59,524 nt of DNA from an uncultured Gammaproteobacteria bacterium (GCA_947258975.1 CAMYKK010000037.1:1-59524), one strand, 5' to 3'. Shown: positions 37,588-47,605, counted from the stretch's first letter. Numbers and translations: made by a program. Notes: generated from the sequence alone by a model not told the origin.

Positions 37588-38171
37588 TGACTCTCCGCTG
37601 TACTTCAATAATCGCCACCCTATTAATTTCCATCGCACTCTTGACTTCTTGTGTCGCCACATTGGTCGGCACCACAGCGGTCACTGCGGTAGACGTCGCC
37701 CATGACCGGCGCACTGTGGGCTCGTACATCGACGATGGCGCCGTTGAAATCAAGATCAGAGAATATGTGGTGCGCGACCCAGAATTGCGGAAAAACGCAC
37801 ATATTAGTGTCACCAGTTTGAATGGTATCGTGCTGCTGACCGGCGAAGCGCCGACGATGGAATTGCGCAACAAGGTACAAGCCGCAGCCAAGAAGGTGTC
37901 AGGCGTGCGCCAGCTCGTTAACGAAGTTCGCGTCGCGGGGAAAACCGCCTTGTTCAGTCGTGCCAATGACACCTGGCTGACGAGCAAGGTCAAGACGCGC
38001 CTCATCAAAGACACCGGACTCGACGCCAATCGCATAAAAGTGGTTTCCGAATACGGCAACGTGTACCTGCTGGGAGTCGTCACCCGGGCGGAGGGAGCGG
38101 CTGCCACCGACGCGGTGCGCAGGGTCGGCGGTGTGGTGCGCGTCGTCAAGGTGTTTGAGTATACGGATTGA
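37584..38171 (+). CDS. dolP: dual-BON-domain outer-membrane lipoprotein DolP (YraP)
   Basis: 195 residues. Lipoprotein signal with lipobox LLTSC (Cys23), then two BON domains: about 48-115 ([38 protein letters not shown]) and about 128-193 ([40 protein letters not shown]). DolP sits at anionic phospholipids of the outer membrane and supports envelope integrity and BAM function in E. coli. It overlaps gmhA and hldC by four bases each, so translation is coupled. Confidence 0.93.
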   Translation: MMTLRCTSIIATLLISIALLTSCVATLVGTTAVTAVDVAHDRRTVGSYIDDGAVEIKIREYVVRDPELRKNAHISVTSLNGIVLLTGEAPTMELRNKVQAAAKKVSGVRQLVNEVRVAGKTALFSRANDTWLTSKVKTRLIKDTGLDANRIKVVSEYGNVYLLGVVTRAEGAAATDAVRRVGGVVRVVKVFEYTD

Positions 38172-38650
38172 GTTCCAGCGCCGCGAAGATTGTTGACGAT
38201 GCGGCCCAGTTGGCGCAACTGCTGGACACGCTGGGTCGCCCCTTCGTGTTTACCAACGGCTGCTTCGATGTCCTTCACCGCGGACATGTCGCGTATCTAG
38301 AACGAGCCGCGCGATTGGGCAACACCTTGGTTGTCGGAATTAATGACGACGCCTCGGTGCGGCGCCAGAATAAGGGCCGCGGCCGTCCGATTAATCCCCT
38401 TGCGGACCGGGCCGCAGTGCTGGCTGCGCTGGCCTGCGTCGATCTCGTGGTCCCATTTGGCGAGGACACGCCATTGACATTGATTATGACGGTACAACCG
38501 GATCATCTGGTGAAAGGTGGGGACTGGCCCGTGAACCAGATTGTCGGCGCACAGCAAGTACAGGAACGCGGTGGGCAGGTGCACGCGATACCGATTCAGT
38601 ACCAACGCTCCACCACCGATCTTATCAAGCGTATTCGTGGCGATGCCTGA
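38168..38650 (+). CDS. hldC: D-glycero-beta-D-manno-heptose 1-phosphate adenylyltransferase
   Basis: 160 residues, equivalent to the C-terminal domain of HldE (RfaE2). Nucleotidyltransferase motif [20 protein letters not shown] with the HxGH signature, [20 protein letters not shown], and the C-terminal [13 protein letters not shown]. It makes ADP-heptose precursor from heptose-1-phosphate and ATP. The kinase half (HldA-like) is not in this window. TTG start overlapping the dolP stop (TTGA); the next gene starts inside its last codons. Confidence 0.92.
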   Translation: MSSSAAKIVDDAAQLAQLLDTLGRPFVFTNGCFDVLHRGHVAYLERAARLGNTLVVGINDDASVRRQNKGRGRPINPLADRAAVLAALACVDLVVPFGEDTPLTLIMTVQPDHLVKGGDWPVNQIVGAQQVQERGGQVHAIPIQYQRSTTDLIKRIRGDA

Positions 38651-40049
38651 GTTACCCGCCTCGTTCGTCAGCCAGATACAGGCGGTTACCGGAGCGCATC
38701 AAGTGCTGAGCGATCCCGCCGACACTTGGACCTATGGATACGACAATTCGCGCAAACACCAGGCCCCGGACCTGGTGGTGTTCGCAACATCTCATGATCA
38801 CGTCGTGAAACTAGTTCGCTTGTGCAACGAGTTCAATGTACCGATCGTCGCGCGCGGAAGGGGCACGGGCACCACCGGTGGTTGTATCCCGTTGCAGCAC
38901 GGTGTGGTGTTGTCGCTGGAGCGCATGGACAAAATTCTACACATGGATGCGGCCAACCGCGCGCTAACCGTGGAACCGGGGGTGCTCAATCAGCGGGTAC
39001 AGGAATGCGCTGGGGAGCATGGCTTCTTCTGGCCGCCGGACCCGAGCAGCGGCGCTTTTTGTACCGTCGGCGGCAATCTGGCGTTCAATGGCGCGGGGCC
39101 ACGAGCGGTGAAATACGGCACGCCACGCGAGAATATTCTCGGTCTGAAGGCGGTGACCGGCGCCGGCGCCGAAATCCGTACCGGCGTGCACACCACCAAG
39201 GGCGTGGTGGGTTACGATCTCACCCGATTGATTGTCGGGTCGGAGGGCACGCTGGCAATCATTACCGAAGCGACACTCAAGCTGACGCCGCTCGCGGAGG
39301 CCAAACGCACGCTGCAGGCGATCTATCGTGACATCGGCAGCGCCGTGCGAGCGGTGGTAAGGTTGATGAGTCAACCAATCACGCCGTGCGCCTTGGAGTT
39401 TATCGACGGCCACGCGATAGACGTCATTCGGGATTATTCCCATGCGTCTCTTCCCGACAACGCCGGCGCCATGTTGATAATCGAAATCGACGGGCCCGCG
39501 GCTGCCATGGATGCCGCATCCCAAGCTATGTCGATCGCCGCCAGCGGCGACGGATTGCTGTGGCTGAAAGCCGCCGCAAACGACCAGGAAGTTGCCGCGT
39601 TATGGGAGACCAGAAAGGCCCTGTCGCCGGCATTGCGCAACATCGCGCCGAACAAACTGAATGAGGACGTCGTCGTGCCGGTGACGAAGATTCCTGCGCT
39701 AATTTCCGGGCTCGATGAATTGAGCCGGGAATTCGGTATTGCCATCGTGAATTTCGGACACGCCGGCAACGGCAACATTCATGTAAATTTACTATACGAC
39801 ACCCAGGACCCTGAACAACAACGTAACGCTCGTCCGTGCCTGGACCGGGTTTTCGATCTGGTGGTCGGCCTGAACGGGACGCTATCCGGCGAACACGGTG
39901 TGGGACAAGAAAAGCGCAACTACATCACGAAAGAGATAGATCCCGTCACCCTGGATTTAATGCGGCGGATTAAGCGCGAATTCGATCCCAAAGGACTGTT
40001 AAACCCGGATAAGATATTTCCACACACCGATCAGCAGTCAGCCCTCTGA
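38643..40049 (+). CDS. FAD-linked oxidase, GlcD / D-lactate dehydrogenase family
   Basis: 468 residues from the ATG at 38643, which overlaps the hldC stop. An N-terminal FAD-binding PCMH domain (about 35-215: [55 protein letters not shown]) precedes the C-terminal substrate domain ending [15 protein letters not shown] and [11 protein letters not shown]. The family oxidises 2-hydroxy acids such as glycolate or D-lactate. No GlcE or GlcF partner is adjacent, so a single-subunit D-lactate dehydrogenase is as likely as glycolate oxidase. Confidence 0.88.
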   Translation: MPELPASFVSQIQAVTGAHQVLSDPADTWTYGYDNSRKHQAPDLVVFATSHDHVVKLVRLCNEFNVPIVARGRGTGTTGGCIPLQHGVVLSLERMDKILHMDAANRALTVEPGVLNQRVQECAGEHGFFWPPDPSSGAFCTVGGNLAFNGAGPRAVKYGTPRENILGLKAVTGAGAEIRTGVHTTKGVVGYDLTRLIVGSEGTLAIITEATLKLTPLAEAKRTLQAIYRDIGSAVRAVVRLMSQPITPCALEFIDGHAIDVIRDYSHASLPDNAGAMLIIEIDGPAAAMDAASQAMSIAASGDGLLWLKAAANDQEVAALWETRKALSPALRNIAPNKLNEDVVVPVTKIPALISGLDELSREFGIAIVNFGHAGNGNIHVNLLYDTQDPEQQRNARPCLDRVFDLVVGLNGTLSGEHGVGQEKRNYITKEIDPVTLDLMRRIKREFDPKGLLNPDKIFPHTDQQSAL

Positions 40050-41270
40050 GCGGAAATACGCCTCGATCACCTTACGCGCCACAAAAGCGGATTTTACGGT
40101 CCAACGCTCTTTGTTGACGGTCAGCGATGCGTACGCGATCTTACGCTGACCCAGGCTCGCATAACCCACAAACCATTCGTTCCTGCCTTTTGGCGCAGTG
40201 CCAGTCAAGGATCCGGTCTTGCCGCCCACGTCGACGTTCTCGAATTCGCCGCGAAAAAACCCCCGGAAGCCTCTGCGCGCCGATCCTCGTTGTACCGTCT
40301 CGCGCATTAATCGTCTCAGCTTGCCGGCGGACTCGGGACTGATAGAGGGCGGTAGCTCGCGGCGTTGGTGAGTGTAAAGCGGCAATCCAAATTCATCGGT
40401 AACCGCCTTGACGATATACGGTCGTACCATAATGCCGTTGTTGACCGCGGCACTCGCCAACATCGCTCCATGCCAGGGACTCAATCTATTAGCGCGCGTG
40501 TATCCGGAGGCGGCCTCGGCGAGTGCCCATTGGTCGTCCGGAGACAACGACATGGTGCTCGCTTTAATCACCAGATCGCCTTCGAATTCCTGGTTGAAAC
40601 CAAAGCGTTTCGCGTAGTTCTGCAGGGTCTGAGCGCCCAACTGAAACACTCCGATCCGCGCGAATACCGAGTTGACGGATTCAGCGAACGCCTTGGCGAG
40701 GGTGGGGCGCCGCGTCCATTTATTATCGCGATGCCGAAAGACCTGTCGTTTATATAAGCTGGATCGCTTACCGTTAAACGGCAGGATTGTGTCCGGCTCG
40801 ACCTTGCCCTGATCCAGCGCCGCAGCCGCGGTGACGATCTTGAATATGGAAGCCGCCGGATAGTCACTGCGCAGGGCCAGATTGCCGAGCCCGCTGCGTT
40901 GCTTGTCCCAACTGCTCAACGCGATGACTTCTCCGCTGGTTGGATCCAAGGCTACAAACGCGGCGTAGTCCGGGCGGTAACGGCGATAGAGTCGCTCCAA
41001 CACCGCCTGGATATCGGCATCGAACGTATATTCGATGCGTCCCTGATATTCTTGATGACGGCCCGACAAGGTGAGCGTGTCGGGAAATTGATTGCGCTTG
41101 GCATAGTCGGTGAGCACTTCGGCGATGACCGACTGATCGATACCGAATAGGTCCAATCGATCAAAACGAACAGCAGCGAGTTCGATCGGTAGCACCGAAA
41201 GGTAGATAAACAAAGCGATCGCGCCTAACCCGATATACCGAGGCATTTTCGGCTGATCACTCCGTGTCAT
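40038..41270 (-). CDS. small class B-like penicillin-binding protein (transpeptidase domain only)
   Basis: 410 residues from the ATG at 41270, which overlaps the macro-domain stop codon by 14 bases; an ATG at 41246 is an alternative. One membrane helix (about 11-33) and a short linker lead to a transpeptidase domain with all three motifs: S141-IF-K144, SVN 198-200 and KTG from K351. The pedestal domain usual in PBP2 and PBP3 is nearly absent, giving an organisation like PbpA-type proteins. Probably acts in periplasmic peptidoglycan cross-linking, exact role unknown. It converges with the FAD oxidase, overlapping its stop by 12 bases. Confidence 0.85.
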   Translation of the reverse strand: MTRSDQPKMPRYIGLGAIALFIYLSVLPIELAAVRFDRLDLFGIDQSVIAEVLTDYAKRNQFPDTLTLSGRHQEYQGRIEYTFDADIQAVLERLYRRYRPDYAAFVALDPTSGEVIALSSWDKQRSGLGNLALRSDYPAASIFKIVTAAAALDQGKVEPDTILPFNGKRSSLYKRQVFRHRDNKWTRRPTLAKAFAESVNSVFARIGVFQLGAQTLQNYAKRFGFNQEFEGDLVIKASTMSLSPDDQWALAEAASGYTRANRLSPWHGAMLASAAVNNGIMVRPYIVKAVTDEFGLPLYTHQRRELPPSISPESAGKLRRLMRETVQRGSARRGFRGFFRGEFENVDVGGKTGSLTGTAPKGRNEWFVGYASLGQRKIAYASLTVNKERWTVKSAFVARKVIEAYFRSEG

Positions 41271-41751
41271 AAAGCGCGAGATACACCGTTTTATCATCAC
41301 TGGTGAAACAACAAACTATGATTTCATCGAAGCGATCATCGTAGTGGCGCATTACGTTCAACGCGATCCTGGCTGCTGCTTGTTTGGGATAACCATAAAC
41401 ACCAGTACTGATCCCAGGGAAGGCAATTGAGTGAATATCGTGAGCCCATGCGGTCTCCAATGATTGCGTATAACAGGATTCTAGCAAATCCGCTTCTCCC
41501 TTATCACCTCCGCGCCATACCGGACCCACCGTGTGAATCACCCACTTGGAAGGTAATGCGAACCCAGGCGTTATGCGCACTTCCCCGGTGGGACAACCAC
41601 CGATTTCCCTGCACGCCATCAACAGATCAGGGCCCGCTGCGCGATGGATCGCACCATCCACCCCTCCCCCACCCAATAAAGTGGTGTTAGCGGCATTAAT
41701 AATCGCGCCGACGTGAAGCTCAGTAATGTCCCCTTGCACCACCCTGATCAT
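41257..41751 (-). CDS. macro-domain ADP-ribose hydrolase (YmdB-like)
   Basis: 164 residues, one macro domain. It has [19 protein letters not shown], the loop [29 protein letters not shown] and the phosphate loop [17 protein letters not shown]. These match YmdB/MacroD-type enzymes, which deacetylate O-acetyl-ADP-ribose and remove ADP-ribose from proteins. Cytoplasmic. The downstream PBP gene starts inside its last codons, so the two are translationally coupled, though their activities lie on opposite sides of the membrane. Confidence 0.92.
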   Translation of the reverse strand: MIRVVQGDITELHVGAIINAANTTLLGGGGVDGAIHRAAGPDLLMACREIGGCPTGEVRITPGFALPSKWVIHTVGPVWRGGDKGEADLLESCYTQSLETAWAHDIHSIAFPGISTGVYGYPKQAAARIALNVMRHYDDRFDEIIVCCFTSDDKTVYLALYDTE

Positions 41752-41833
41752 AGAACATCATTTAAACGCAACTCGCGACTAAAGTGAACCGCATTCGTGA
41801 GTTATCTCGCAACTGCCTGCTATACTCAATTCG

Positions 41834-42376
41834 ATGCCATCGCGAACTGTGACTACGTATAAGATCCGTTGGCTCGCGTGCGCGCTGAATTGCTTGTTGT
41901 GCGGCGTGAGTATTGCGCAGACGGCGCCTGACCAACCCGTCACGCCGGCCGATCTGGTCCTGCGCTACCTGCAACAAGACATGTTCTTACGCCCCGGCAG
42001 CGGATTCCAGCGGATCCACATCGGCCAAACGTTCACTCAAGCCGCAAAGACATGGGGCAATCCAAAGCGTGCACAACGCAAACGCCTGAGTAAGACCAAT
42101 AAATGGGTCTACGAGGCCGCCGACGGCACGACGATGATTCTGAACGGAAAACACACGATCCAAACGATCACCGTCGCGGGCGCATCGAGTTCACTGTATC
42201 AATCTGCGCAGGGGGCACGCTTCGGCATGACGCCCGCCGAGGTCGCCCGGCTATACCCCGGACCCCCTCCGCGAGGCAAGGTAAAACAGCTTTCCTATCC
42301 GCGTCTGGGCATTTCCTTTAGCTTCACCCACGGCACCTTGGCCGCAATGCAGGTGTTCCCGCCCGGCAGTCCGTAG
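41834..42376 (+). CDS. secreted protein of unknown function
   Basis: 180 residues, not recognised. A signal peptide is evident (WLACALNCLLCGVSIAQT, cleavage about residue 29). The mature part shows two related stretches, IHIGQTFTQAAKTWGNP (about 60-76) and ARFGMTPAEVARLYPGPP (about 131-148), each followed by predicted strands. This layout recalls the small BamE/SmpA-type fold, where a GM-x-EV turn leads into a helix, but the similarity is only a pattern. A TATACT at 41821-41826 could be its -10. It stands alone between the macro-domain gene (divergent) and the RND pump (convergent). Confidence 0.7.
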   Translation: MPSRTVTTYKIRWLACALNCLLCGVSIAQTAPDQPVTPADLVLRYLQQDMFLRPGSGFQRIHIGQTFTQAAKTWGNPKRAQRKRLSKTNKWVYEAADGTTMILNGKHTIQTITVAGASSSLYQSAQGARFGMTPAEVARLYPGPPPRGKVKQLSYPRLGISFSFTHGTLAAMQVFPPGSP

Positions 42377-42397
42377 CCCAAATGCCGTTCCAAGGTA

Positions 42398-42466
42398 TGT
42401 GGGAGCGGCTTAGTCGTGGGAGCGGCTCTCAGCCGCGAAATATCGTGCCTGCAGGCACTCCCACAA
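42398..42466. repeat. REP-type palindromic repeat pair
   Basis: TGTGGGAGCGGCTTAG and GTGGGAGCGGCTCTCAGCC repeat in tandem, followed by GCCTGCAGGC and the inverted end CTCCCACAA. The GTGGGAGCGGCT core is typical of extragenic palindromes of gammaproteobacteria. It sits between the convergent ends of the unknown secreted protein and the RND pump, where it could also end or stabilise both transcripts. Confidence 0.75.
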
Positions 42467-42517
42467 CAGAGCATGACCAGACGATGGGTCGGAATCCGCG
42501 CCGCGACGCTACCGGTT

Positions 42518-45500
42518 TCACCGCGGTTGACGATGACCAGGAACGCGGGGCTTCGGTACCGTCTCCGCACCCGCAGCCGGCGACATGGAACTGATACCGG
42601 CGCGCCGTATTTGATGAACCAACAGGTACACTGCCGGGACCAGCCCCAGGCTGACAATCATTGCGAATGCCAGCCCGGCGACGATGGTAACCGCCAGCGG
42701 TTGCAGCATTTCCGCACCTTCGCCAAGCCCTAACGCCAACGGCGACATCCCTACCACCGTAGTCAAGGTGGTCATTAGAATCGGACGCAGGCGTAGCCGT
42801 GCAGCATGCGCAATGGCGTGCTGCAGTGCCTCGCCGCGCTCCCGCAGTATCTCTATATATTCCACCAACACAATCGAGTTGTTGACGACGATGCCGGCGA
42901 GCATGATCAAGCCCAACCAGATCGGCATCGATAACGGCAAATCTGCGACAACCAGTCCAATCGCCACCCCAATTACGGTAAAGGGCACACATAACATAAT
43001 CACCAGCGGATTGCGCAGCGATTCATACTGCACCGCCAAAACAACGAACACCAGAAACAGAGCCAGCGACAACACAGTAGTCGCAATTCCTTGCCCCTTT
43101 TGTAACGACTCCTCGGCCCCGCCAAAATACATCGCGTAACCAGGTGGAAAATCAATCATGCTCATTTCGTCCCGCACTGCTTCAATCACCTGGCCCAAGG
43201 TGAAGCTTGCCTTGGGTGCGGCGGTCACCTCGATGATGCGGTGTTGATTATCACGATGCAGTTCCAGCGGCGCCGGTACCAATTCAACTTCGGCCACGTC
43301 ACCGAGGTAAATGGCCGAACGCGCAGCGGCGACTGGAAATAACAGCACCGAATCCAAATCTTCGGGATGCTCAAACTGCGTGCGCGGCAAGCGCACCAAA
43401 ATCGGATAGGCACGATCACCTTCGAGAAAATCACTGGCGACCACACCTTGCAAGGCAATGCGTACTTGTTCTCCCACCTGCGCCACATCAACACCGAGAT
43501 CCGCTATACGTTCTCGGTCTACGGTAATAGCAAACTCCTGCCGCACCTCCTCCGCAGTGTGTTCGACGTTCTTGAGTCCGGGAATCGCGTTTAGGCCGAC
43601 GGCAATCCGTCCCGCGAGCTGATTGAGAACGCTGAGCTCTGGTCCTTGGACGCGGACGCTGATTTCCTGTTCGGAGCGGCCGAATCGCAACCCGCGGATG
43701 CTTCGCGCCCGGGATCGCATCTTGATGCCTGCGATCTCGGCGTTGCGAAATGCGTTGCCGAAGCGGCGCACCCACTCGCGGTTGCTCACCGGCCGATTAG
43801 CGCGGGATACGAGCTGAACCTTTAGCGTGGTGCGGTTCGAGACCTGCCGCTCGGTGCGGCCAAAGATATATCCACCGACAACGGTGAACACCGATTGCAC
43901 ATGATCTTGATCCCATATGAGTTGCTCGATCCGCCGTACCTTGTCATCCATATCGTCTACCGAACGGCTCGGATCGGCAGTGATATCGACTCTGACCCGT
44001 CCGTCATCCAATCTTGGCAGGAACTCTCTTTTGTCGGACGTGAAAACCGGTATTACGAGTACCAGCGCGAGCACCGCCGTTGACAACAATATCCAATAAC
44101 GGCGTCCGGTCAGTATCCACACGACGAATGCGCCATAACCGCCACTCAATCGGTTCATGAGCCGGTCGACCAGATCACGAAACCACCCGCTTCCGGACCG
44201 TTCTATGTGCGCCGCCAAACTAGGCACCAAGGTCAACGCTACGACCATGGACGCCAGTATTGCCGCAGAAATCGTAAAGATCAGCTCGCGAAACAACAGC
44301 GCGACCAATCCGCCAATGAACAAGAATGGCAACACCGCGGCGAGATTGGTCGAGGTCGAAGCCACAATTGCGCTGGTCACTTCCGCCGCCGCATTGCGTC
44401 CGGCCTCGAGCGGTAGTTCTCCCTGCTGTTGGTGACGGGTCATGTTTTCCAACATGACGATCGTATTATCCACCAACAAGCCGACTCCCAACGCGAGCCC
44501 GCCGAGGGTCATAATATTCAGTGTCAAACCACCGGCACCCATGATCGCGAATGTGACCATGATGGATATAGGAATCGCGGTGCCGATAATCAGGGTGCGG
44601 CGAAGACTGCCGAGAAACAGATACACGACGATCATCGCCAGCAGCGCGCCCATCACCGCGGCATAGGTGGCATTGCGCAACGCGTTTCGAACATAGGTGG
44701 ATTGATCCGCCACGATGTCGATGCGCATGTCCTCCGGGATCAACTGGTTGGTGCGTAACCACGCCATTCGCGCCTGCACGACATCGGCAACGTCCACAGT
44801 GTTGGCATCGGGCTGCTTTTGTACTGAAATCTTCACTCCCGGCACGCCGTTCAACCGTACTCGCAGACGGTTATCTTCATGGGCGTCAATAACCTGAGCT
44901 ACCTCGCTGAGCCGCACGTGCTCATCTGTGTGTGTGCTGATCGGTAGTTGCCTCAATTGTTCCAGGCTTTCCAAGCGCCCCGCAGTGCGGCTGCCAAATT
45001 CCAGTCCCGGCAAGGTCAATCTCCCACCCGGTTGGTCCACGTTGCCACGGTCTATGGCGTTGACAACATCGTTGATGGTCAAACCGAGTCCGGCCAAGCG
45101 ATGTTGATCCGGCACCACGTGGATCTCGCGTACGAGGCCGCCGCCCACCTCTATCGCGGCCACCCCCGGCAAATTCAAAAAAAATTTCGCGAACACATCG
45201 TCAGCCCAAGTACGCAGCGCTACCGGATCGCGCTTGATGGAACTCAGCACATATTCCGCGATTGGTATCTGACTGGGATCTAGCTTGTAGATAATTGGCG
45301 AATCTATGGTATCCGGCAGGAAGCGTTTGGCACGATCAAGACGCGTGCTCGCGTCCCGTAACGCGACATCAATGTCCTTACCATAGGGGAAGGACAGACT
45401 CACTGTGCTAGTGCCCTCGATGGTTTTAGACTCCACATGTATCGCATCTTCGGTGATCGCAAGTTGCTCTTCGAGCTGCCGGGTTACCTGGTCCTCCATG

Positions 45501-45700
45501 ACCTTGGCCGATACGCCGGCGTCGATGATACGCACCCTGATCTGCGGGTAGATAAGCTTTGGCAGCAGATCCACCGCCAATCGATCCAACACCGACAGGC
45601 CAAGGATCACCACCGCCAGCGCGATCATGACGGTCCCGACCGGATGGCGTATCGACCAAACCGCTAGGCCGCCGCTGCGTAACCTGCCGTTAACCGCCAT
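42518..45700 (-). CDS. RND efflux pump permease (HAE/AcrB family)
   Basis: 1060 residues with 12 predicted membrane helices and two large periplasmic loops. It opens with WSIRHPVGTVMIALAVVILG and shows the helix-4 region GGLALGVGLLVDNTIVMLEN with the proton-relay acidic residue, and the C-terminal GIVVNNSIVLVEYIEILRER. The KTIEGTSTVSLSFPYGKDID stretch is typical of the pore domain. It works with the adaptor encoded 11 bases overlapping upstream and an outer-membrane channel encoded elsewhere. Substrates are unknown; the family includes multidrug and lipid-like substrate pumps. Confidence 0.95.
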   Translation of the reverse strand: MAVNGRLRSGGLAVWSIRHPVGTVMIALAVVILGLSVLDRLAVDLLPKLIYPQIRVRIIDAGVSAKVMEDQVTRQLEEQLAITEDAIHVESKTIEGTSTVSLSFPYGKDIDVALRDASTRLDRAKRFLPDTIDSPIIYKLDPSQIPIAEYVLSSIKRDPVALRTWADDVFAKFFLNLPGVAAIEVGGGLVREIHVVPDQHRLAGLGLTINDVVNAIDRGNVDQPGGRLTLPGLEFGSRTAGRLESLEQLRQLPISTHTDEHVRLSEVAQVIDAHEDNRLRVRLNGVPGVKISVQKQPDANTVDVADVVQARMAWLRTNQLIPEDMRIDIVADQSTYVRNALRNATYAAVMGALLAMIVVYLFLGSLRRTLIIGTAIPISIMVTFAIMGAGGLTLNIMTLGGLALGVGLLVDNTIVMLENMTRHQQQGELPLEAGRNAAAEVTSAIVASTSTNLAAVLPFLFIGGLVALLFRELIFTISAAILASMVVALTLVPSLAAHIERSGSGWFRDLVDRLMNRLSGGYGAFVVWILTGRRYWILLSTAVLALVLVIPVFTSDKREFLPRLDDGRVRVDITADPSRSVDDMDDKVRRIEQLIWDQDHVQSVFTVVGGYIFGRTERQVSNRTTLKVQLVSRANRPVSNREWVRRFGNAFRNAEIAGIKMRSRARSIRGLRFGRSEQEISVRVQGPELSVLNQLAGRIAVGLNAIPGLKNVEHTAEEVRQEFAITVDRERIADLGVDVAQVGEQVRIALQGVVASDFLEGDRAYPILVRLPRTQFEHPEDLDSVLLFPVAAARSAIYLGDVAEVELVPAPLELHRDNQHRIIEVTAAPKASFTLGQVIEAVRDEMSMIDFPPGYAMYFGGAEESLQKGQGIATTVLSLALFLVFVVLAVQYESLRNPLVIMLCVPFTVIGVAIGLVVADLPLSMPIWLGLIMLAGIVVNNSIVLVEYIEILRERGEALQHAIAHAARLRLRPILMTTLTTVVGMSPLALGLGEGAEMLQPLAVTIVAGLAFAMIVSLGLVPAVYLLVHQIRRAGISSMSPAAGAETVPKPRVPGHRQPR

Positions 45701-46784
45701 CAGTCACTCGATGCGTCACTGTCGAAGGCACGGGTTTAACCGTTTGTCCGGCCCGCAAACCCAGGAACCCCGTTGTCACCACCCGCTCCCCGCTATTCAC
45801 CCCAAAAATAACTTCCACTGAATCCGACAGCCGCAATCCAGTGCGGATCCCCCGGCGCTGGATTTGCAGATCCGCATCAACAACGAACACAAATTCCCCT
45901 TGTTCATCGCGTCTTAGTGCGGGCAACGGTATCGTGATTGCGTTCGAGCGCCGGCTGGTAATGCGCACCCGGCAAAATTGGCCGGCCCGCGCTGACGCCG
46001 GGACCTGTTCCAGAACCACCTCCAGCTTTCCCCTGCGGGTCTGCGGATTGATCGTGGGATAGATGCGACTGATCACACCCGGTAATCCCCGCCTCCCCAA
46101 GGCATCAATACTAACCACCACTTTGTCACCCGCTTGCAAACCCGGTAACAGCAACTCCGATACTCCAACATCCGTGACCAGAGATGAGGAATCGACCAGC
46201 GTCAATAAATGTTGATGTTTTGCTGCGACATCGCCCACGTTCACGAGGCGTTGCGAAATGGTGCCGGCGAATGGCGACTTAATCGTCATATATTCGTGCC
46301 GCGTCTCCAGCAGTCTTTCGTCGGCTACCGCCATGTGCAGCTCGGTTTTCGCTTTAGTCAATGCTTCCTCGCTGGACAACTTCTTATTGCGCAGACGCTG
46401 CAATCGCTTTACGTCACTGTCGAACTGCCTGCGTTGCGCTATCGCCTTGTCCAACTCAGCGGCTAAAACCCGGTCATCCAAACGCACCAATACGTCACCG
46501 GCTGCGACGTCGTCACCCTCACGCGCCAATACCCGCAATACAGCGCCCTCTTCCTGGCTGATAATGCGGGCTTCACGCAACGCACGTAACGTACCCGAAT
46601 GCTCGAAGTCATGACTGAGGGTCTGTTGCTTCACGTCGTTCACTTCCACCAGATGTGGTGAATCGCGAGGCTGGGTTTTTACTGCTCCCGCAGGACTTTT
46701 GCTGTCCACAGAACATCCGGCCAACACCAGCATTAACGGCGCCCATAACCATCGGATACGACGGTGTCCGATCAAGATTGTCAC
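45690..46784 (-). CDS. RND efflux periplasmic adaptor lipoprotein (membrane fusion protein)
   Basis: 364 residues from a GTG start. Lipobox LVLAGC (Cys24). The order is that of HlyD/AcrA adaptors: a lipoyl half (AREGDDVAAGDVLVRLDD), an alpha-helical hairpin (about 105-160), the second lipoyl half (IKSPFAGTISQRLVNVGDV), a beta-barrel and a membrane-proximal domain. It bridges the pump to an outer-membrane channel. It starts 15 bases after rppH and overlaps the pump gene by 11 bases, so rppH, adaptor and pump probably share a transcript. Confidence 0.93.
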   Translation of the reverse strand: MTILIGHRRIRWLWAPLMLVLAGCSVDSKSPAGAVKTQPRDSPHLVEVNDVKQQTLSHDFEHSGTLRALREARIISQEEGAVLRVLAREGDDVAAGDVLVRLDDRVLAAELDKAIAQRRQFDSDVKRLQRLRNKKLSSEEALTKAKTELHMAVADERLLETRHEYMTIKSPFAGTISQRLVNVGDVAAKHQHLLTLVDSSSLVTDVGVSELLLPGLQAGDKVVVSIDALGRRGLPGVISRIYPTINPQTRRGKLEVVLEQVPASARAGQFCRVRITSRRSNAITIPLPALRRDEQGEFVFVVDADLQIQRRGIRTGLRLSDSVEVIFGVNSGERVVTTGFLGLRAGQTVKPVPSTVTHRVTDGG

Positions 46785-46799
46785 GACGTAGTGCCTAAT

Positions 46800-47330
46800 C
46801 TAGCGGTTGCGGCGGGAACTGAACGATAGGTTGGGCAGAAAACACTCGAGCTCTGTCAGCGCCATTTCGTATACCTGACGCTTGAAATCCACGATCTGAT
46901 CCACGGCACGCCAGTAATCGATCCATCGCCATTCATCAAACTCTGGTTTGGACGATGCATTGAGACACACCTTGGAATCTTCACACAGCAAACGCAACAA
47001 GAACCATATTTGCTTCTGACCCATGAAGTTTTCGGTCTTTGAACGCTGTCTGCGACGCAATGGATACGGCAGGTCGTATTTCAGCCAGTCCTGAGTTCTG
47101 GCAATCACGCGAACCTGGTCGCGGGTCAGTCCGACTTCTTCGTACAACTCCCTGAACAACGCCTCCTCAGGCGTTTCATCGGCGTGCACCCCTCCCTGCG
47201 GAAACTGCCAGCCGTCATGTGCGCGCCGCCGAGCCCAAAGTACTTGATTATAACGGTTAAAAAGGATGATCCCGACATTGGGCCGGTAGAATTCTTCCTT
47301 AGAGATACAATCGTAATCCCGGTCAACCAT
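46800..47330 (-). CDS. rppH: RNA pyrophosphohydrolase RppH
   Basis: Nudix enzyme that removes pyrophosphate from 5' triphosphate mRNA and so starts decay. 176 residues: YRPNVGIILFNRYNQVLWAR, then the Nudix box starting GGVHADE and ending RELYEEVGL (46-68), and the later PYPLRRRQ. Between the usual M-(I/V)-D start and YRPNVG there are about eight extra residues (YDCISKEE). The 5' end lies 23 bases from element copy C, so the rppH promoter must be inside or beyond that element. Confidence 0.94.
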   Translation of the reverse strand: MVDRDYDCISKEEFYRPNVGIILFNRYNQVLWARRRAHDGWQFPQGGVHADETPEEALFRELYEEVGLTRDQVRVIARTQDWLKYDLPYPLRRRQRSKTENFMGQKQIWFLLRLLCEDSKVCLNASSKPEFDEWRWIDYWRAVDQIVDFKRQVYEMALTELECFLPNLSFSSRRNR

Positions 47331-47352
47331 AAGCGTTTAAAGTCATGGGAAC

Positions 47353-47605
47353 CAGCCGCCATGCCGCCCCAGGGATCGCGGATAATCGCGGTGAGAACGT
47401 AAGTCTGGACGCGGCGCTGGAACGAAATCCATAGCGGGCGGCTATGGTTGAACTGCGAGTCAAGCGCGGGTGCGCGAGCACCCGCCAGTGTCGGAATGGG
47501 CCCGACGCAGGGCACAAAAGGCGGTACGGAATGATTATCCAATTCCTCATCTAAAACAGACTGTTAGCCCCTCTTATCGCGGTCTTGGTGTAACATGCGC
47601 GCGAC
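47353..47605 (+). repeat. dispersed palindromic element, copy C (near complete)
   Basis: Matches copy B at both ends and in the core. Left end: CCGCCCCAGGGATCGCGG (compare CGGCACCAAGGATCCCAAG). Core: GCGGCGCTGGAACGAAA (47411-47427), then a perfect 7-bp palindrome CCATAGC-GGGCG-GCTATGG (47429-47447). Right half: AATTCCTCATCTAAAACAG, GTTAGCCCCTCTTATCGC and the end TCTTGGTGTAACATGCG. The CGTAGTCGCA internal segment of copies A and B is missing. It lies between divergent rppH and the HAD phosphatase gene and so carries or separates their promoters. Confidence 0.78.
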
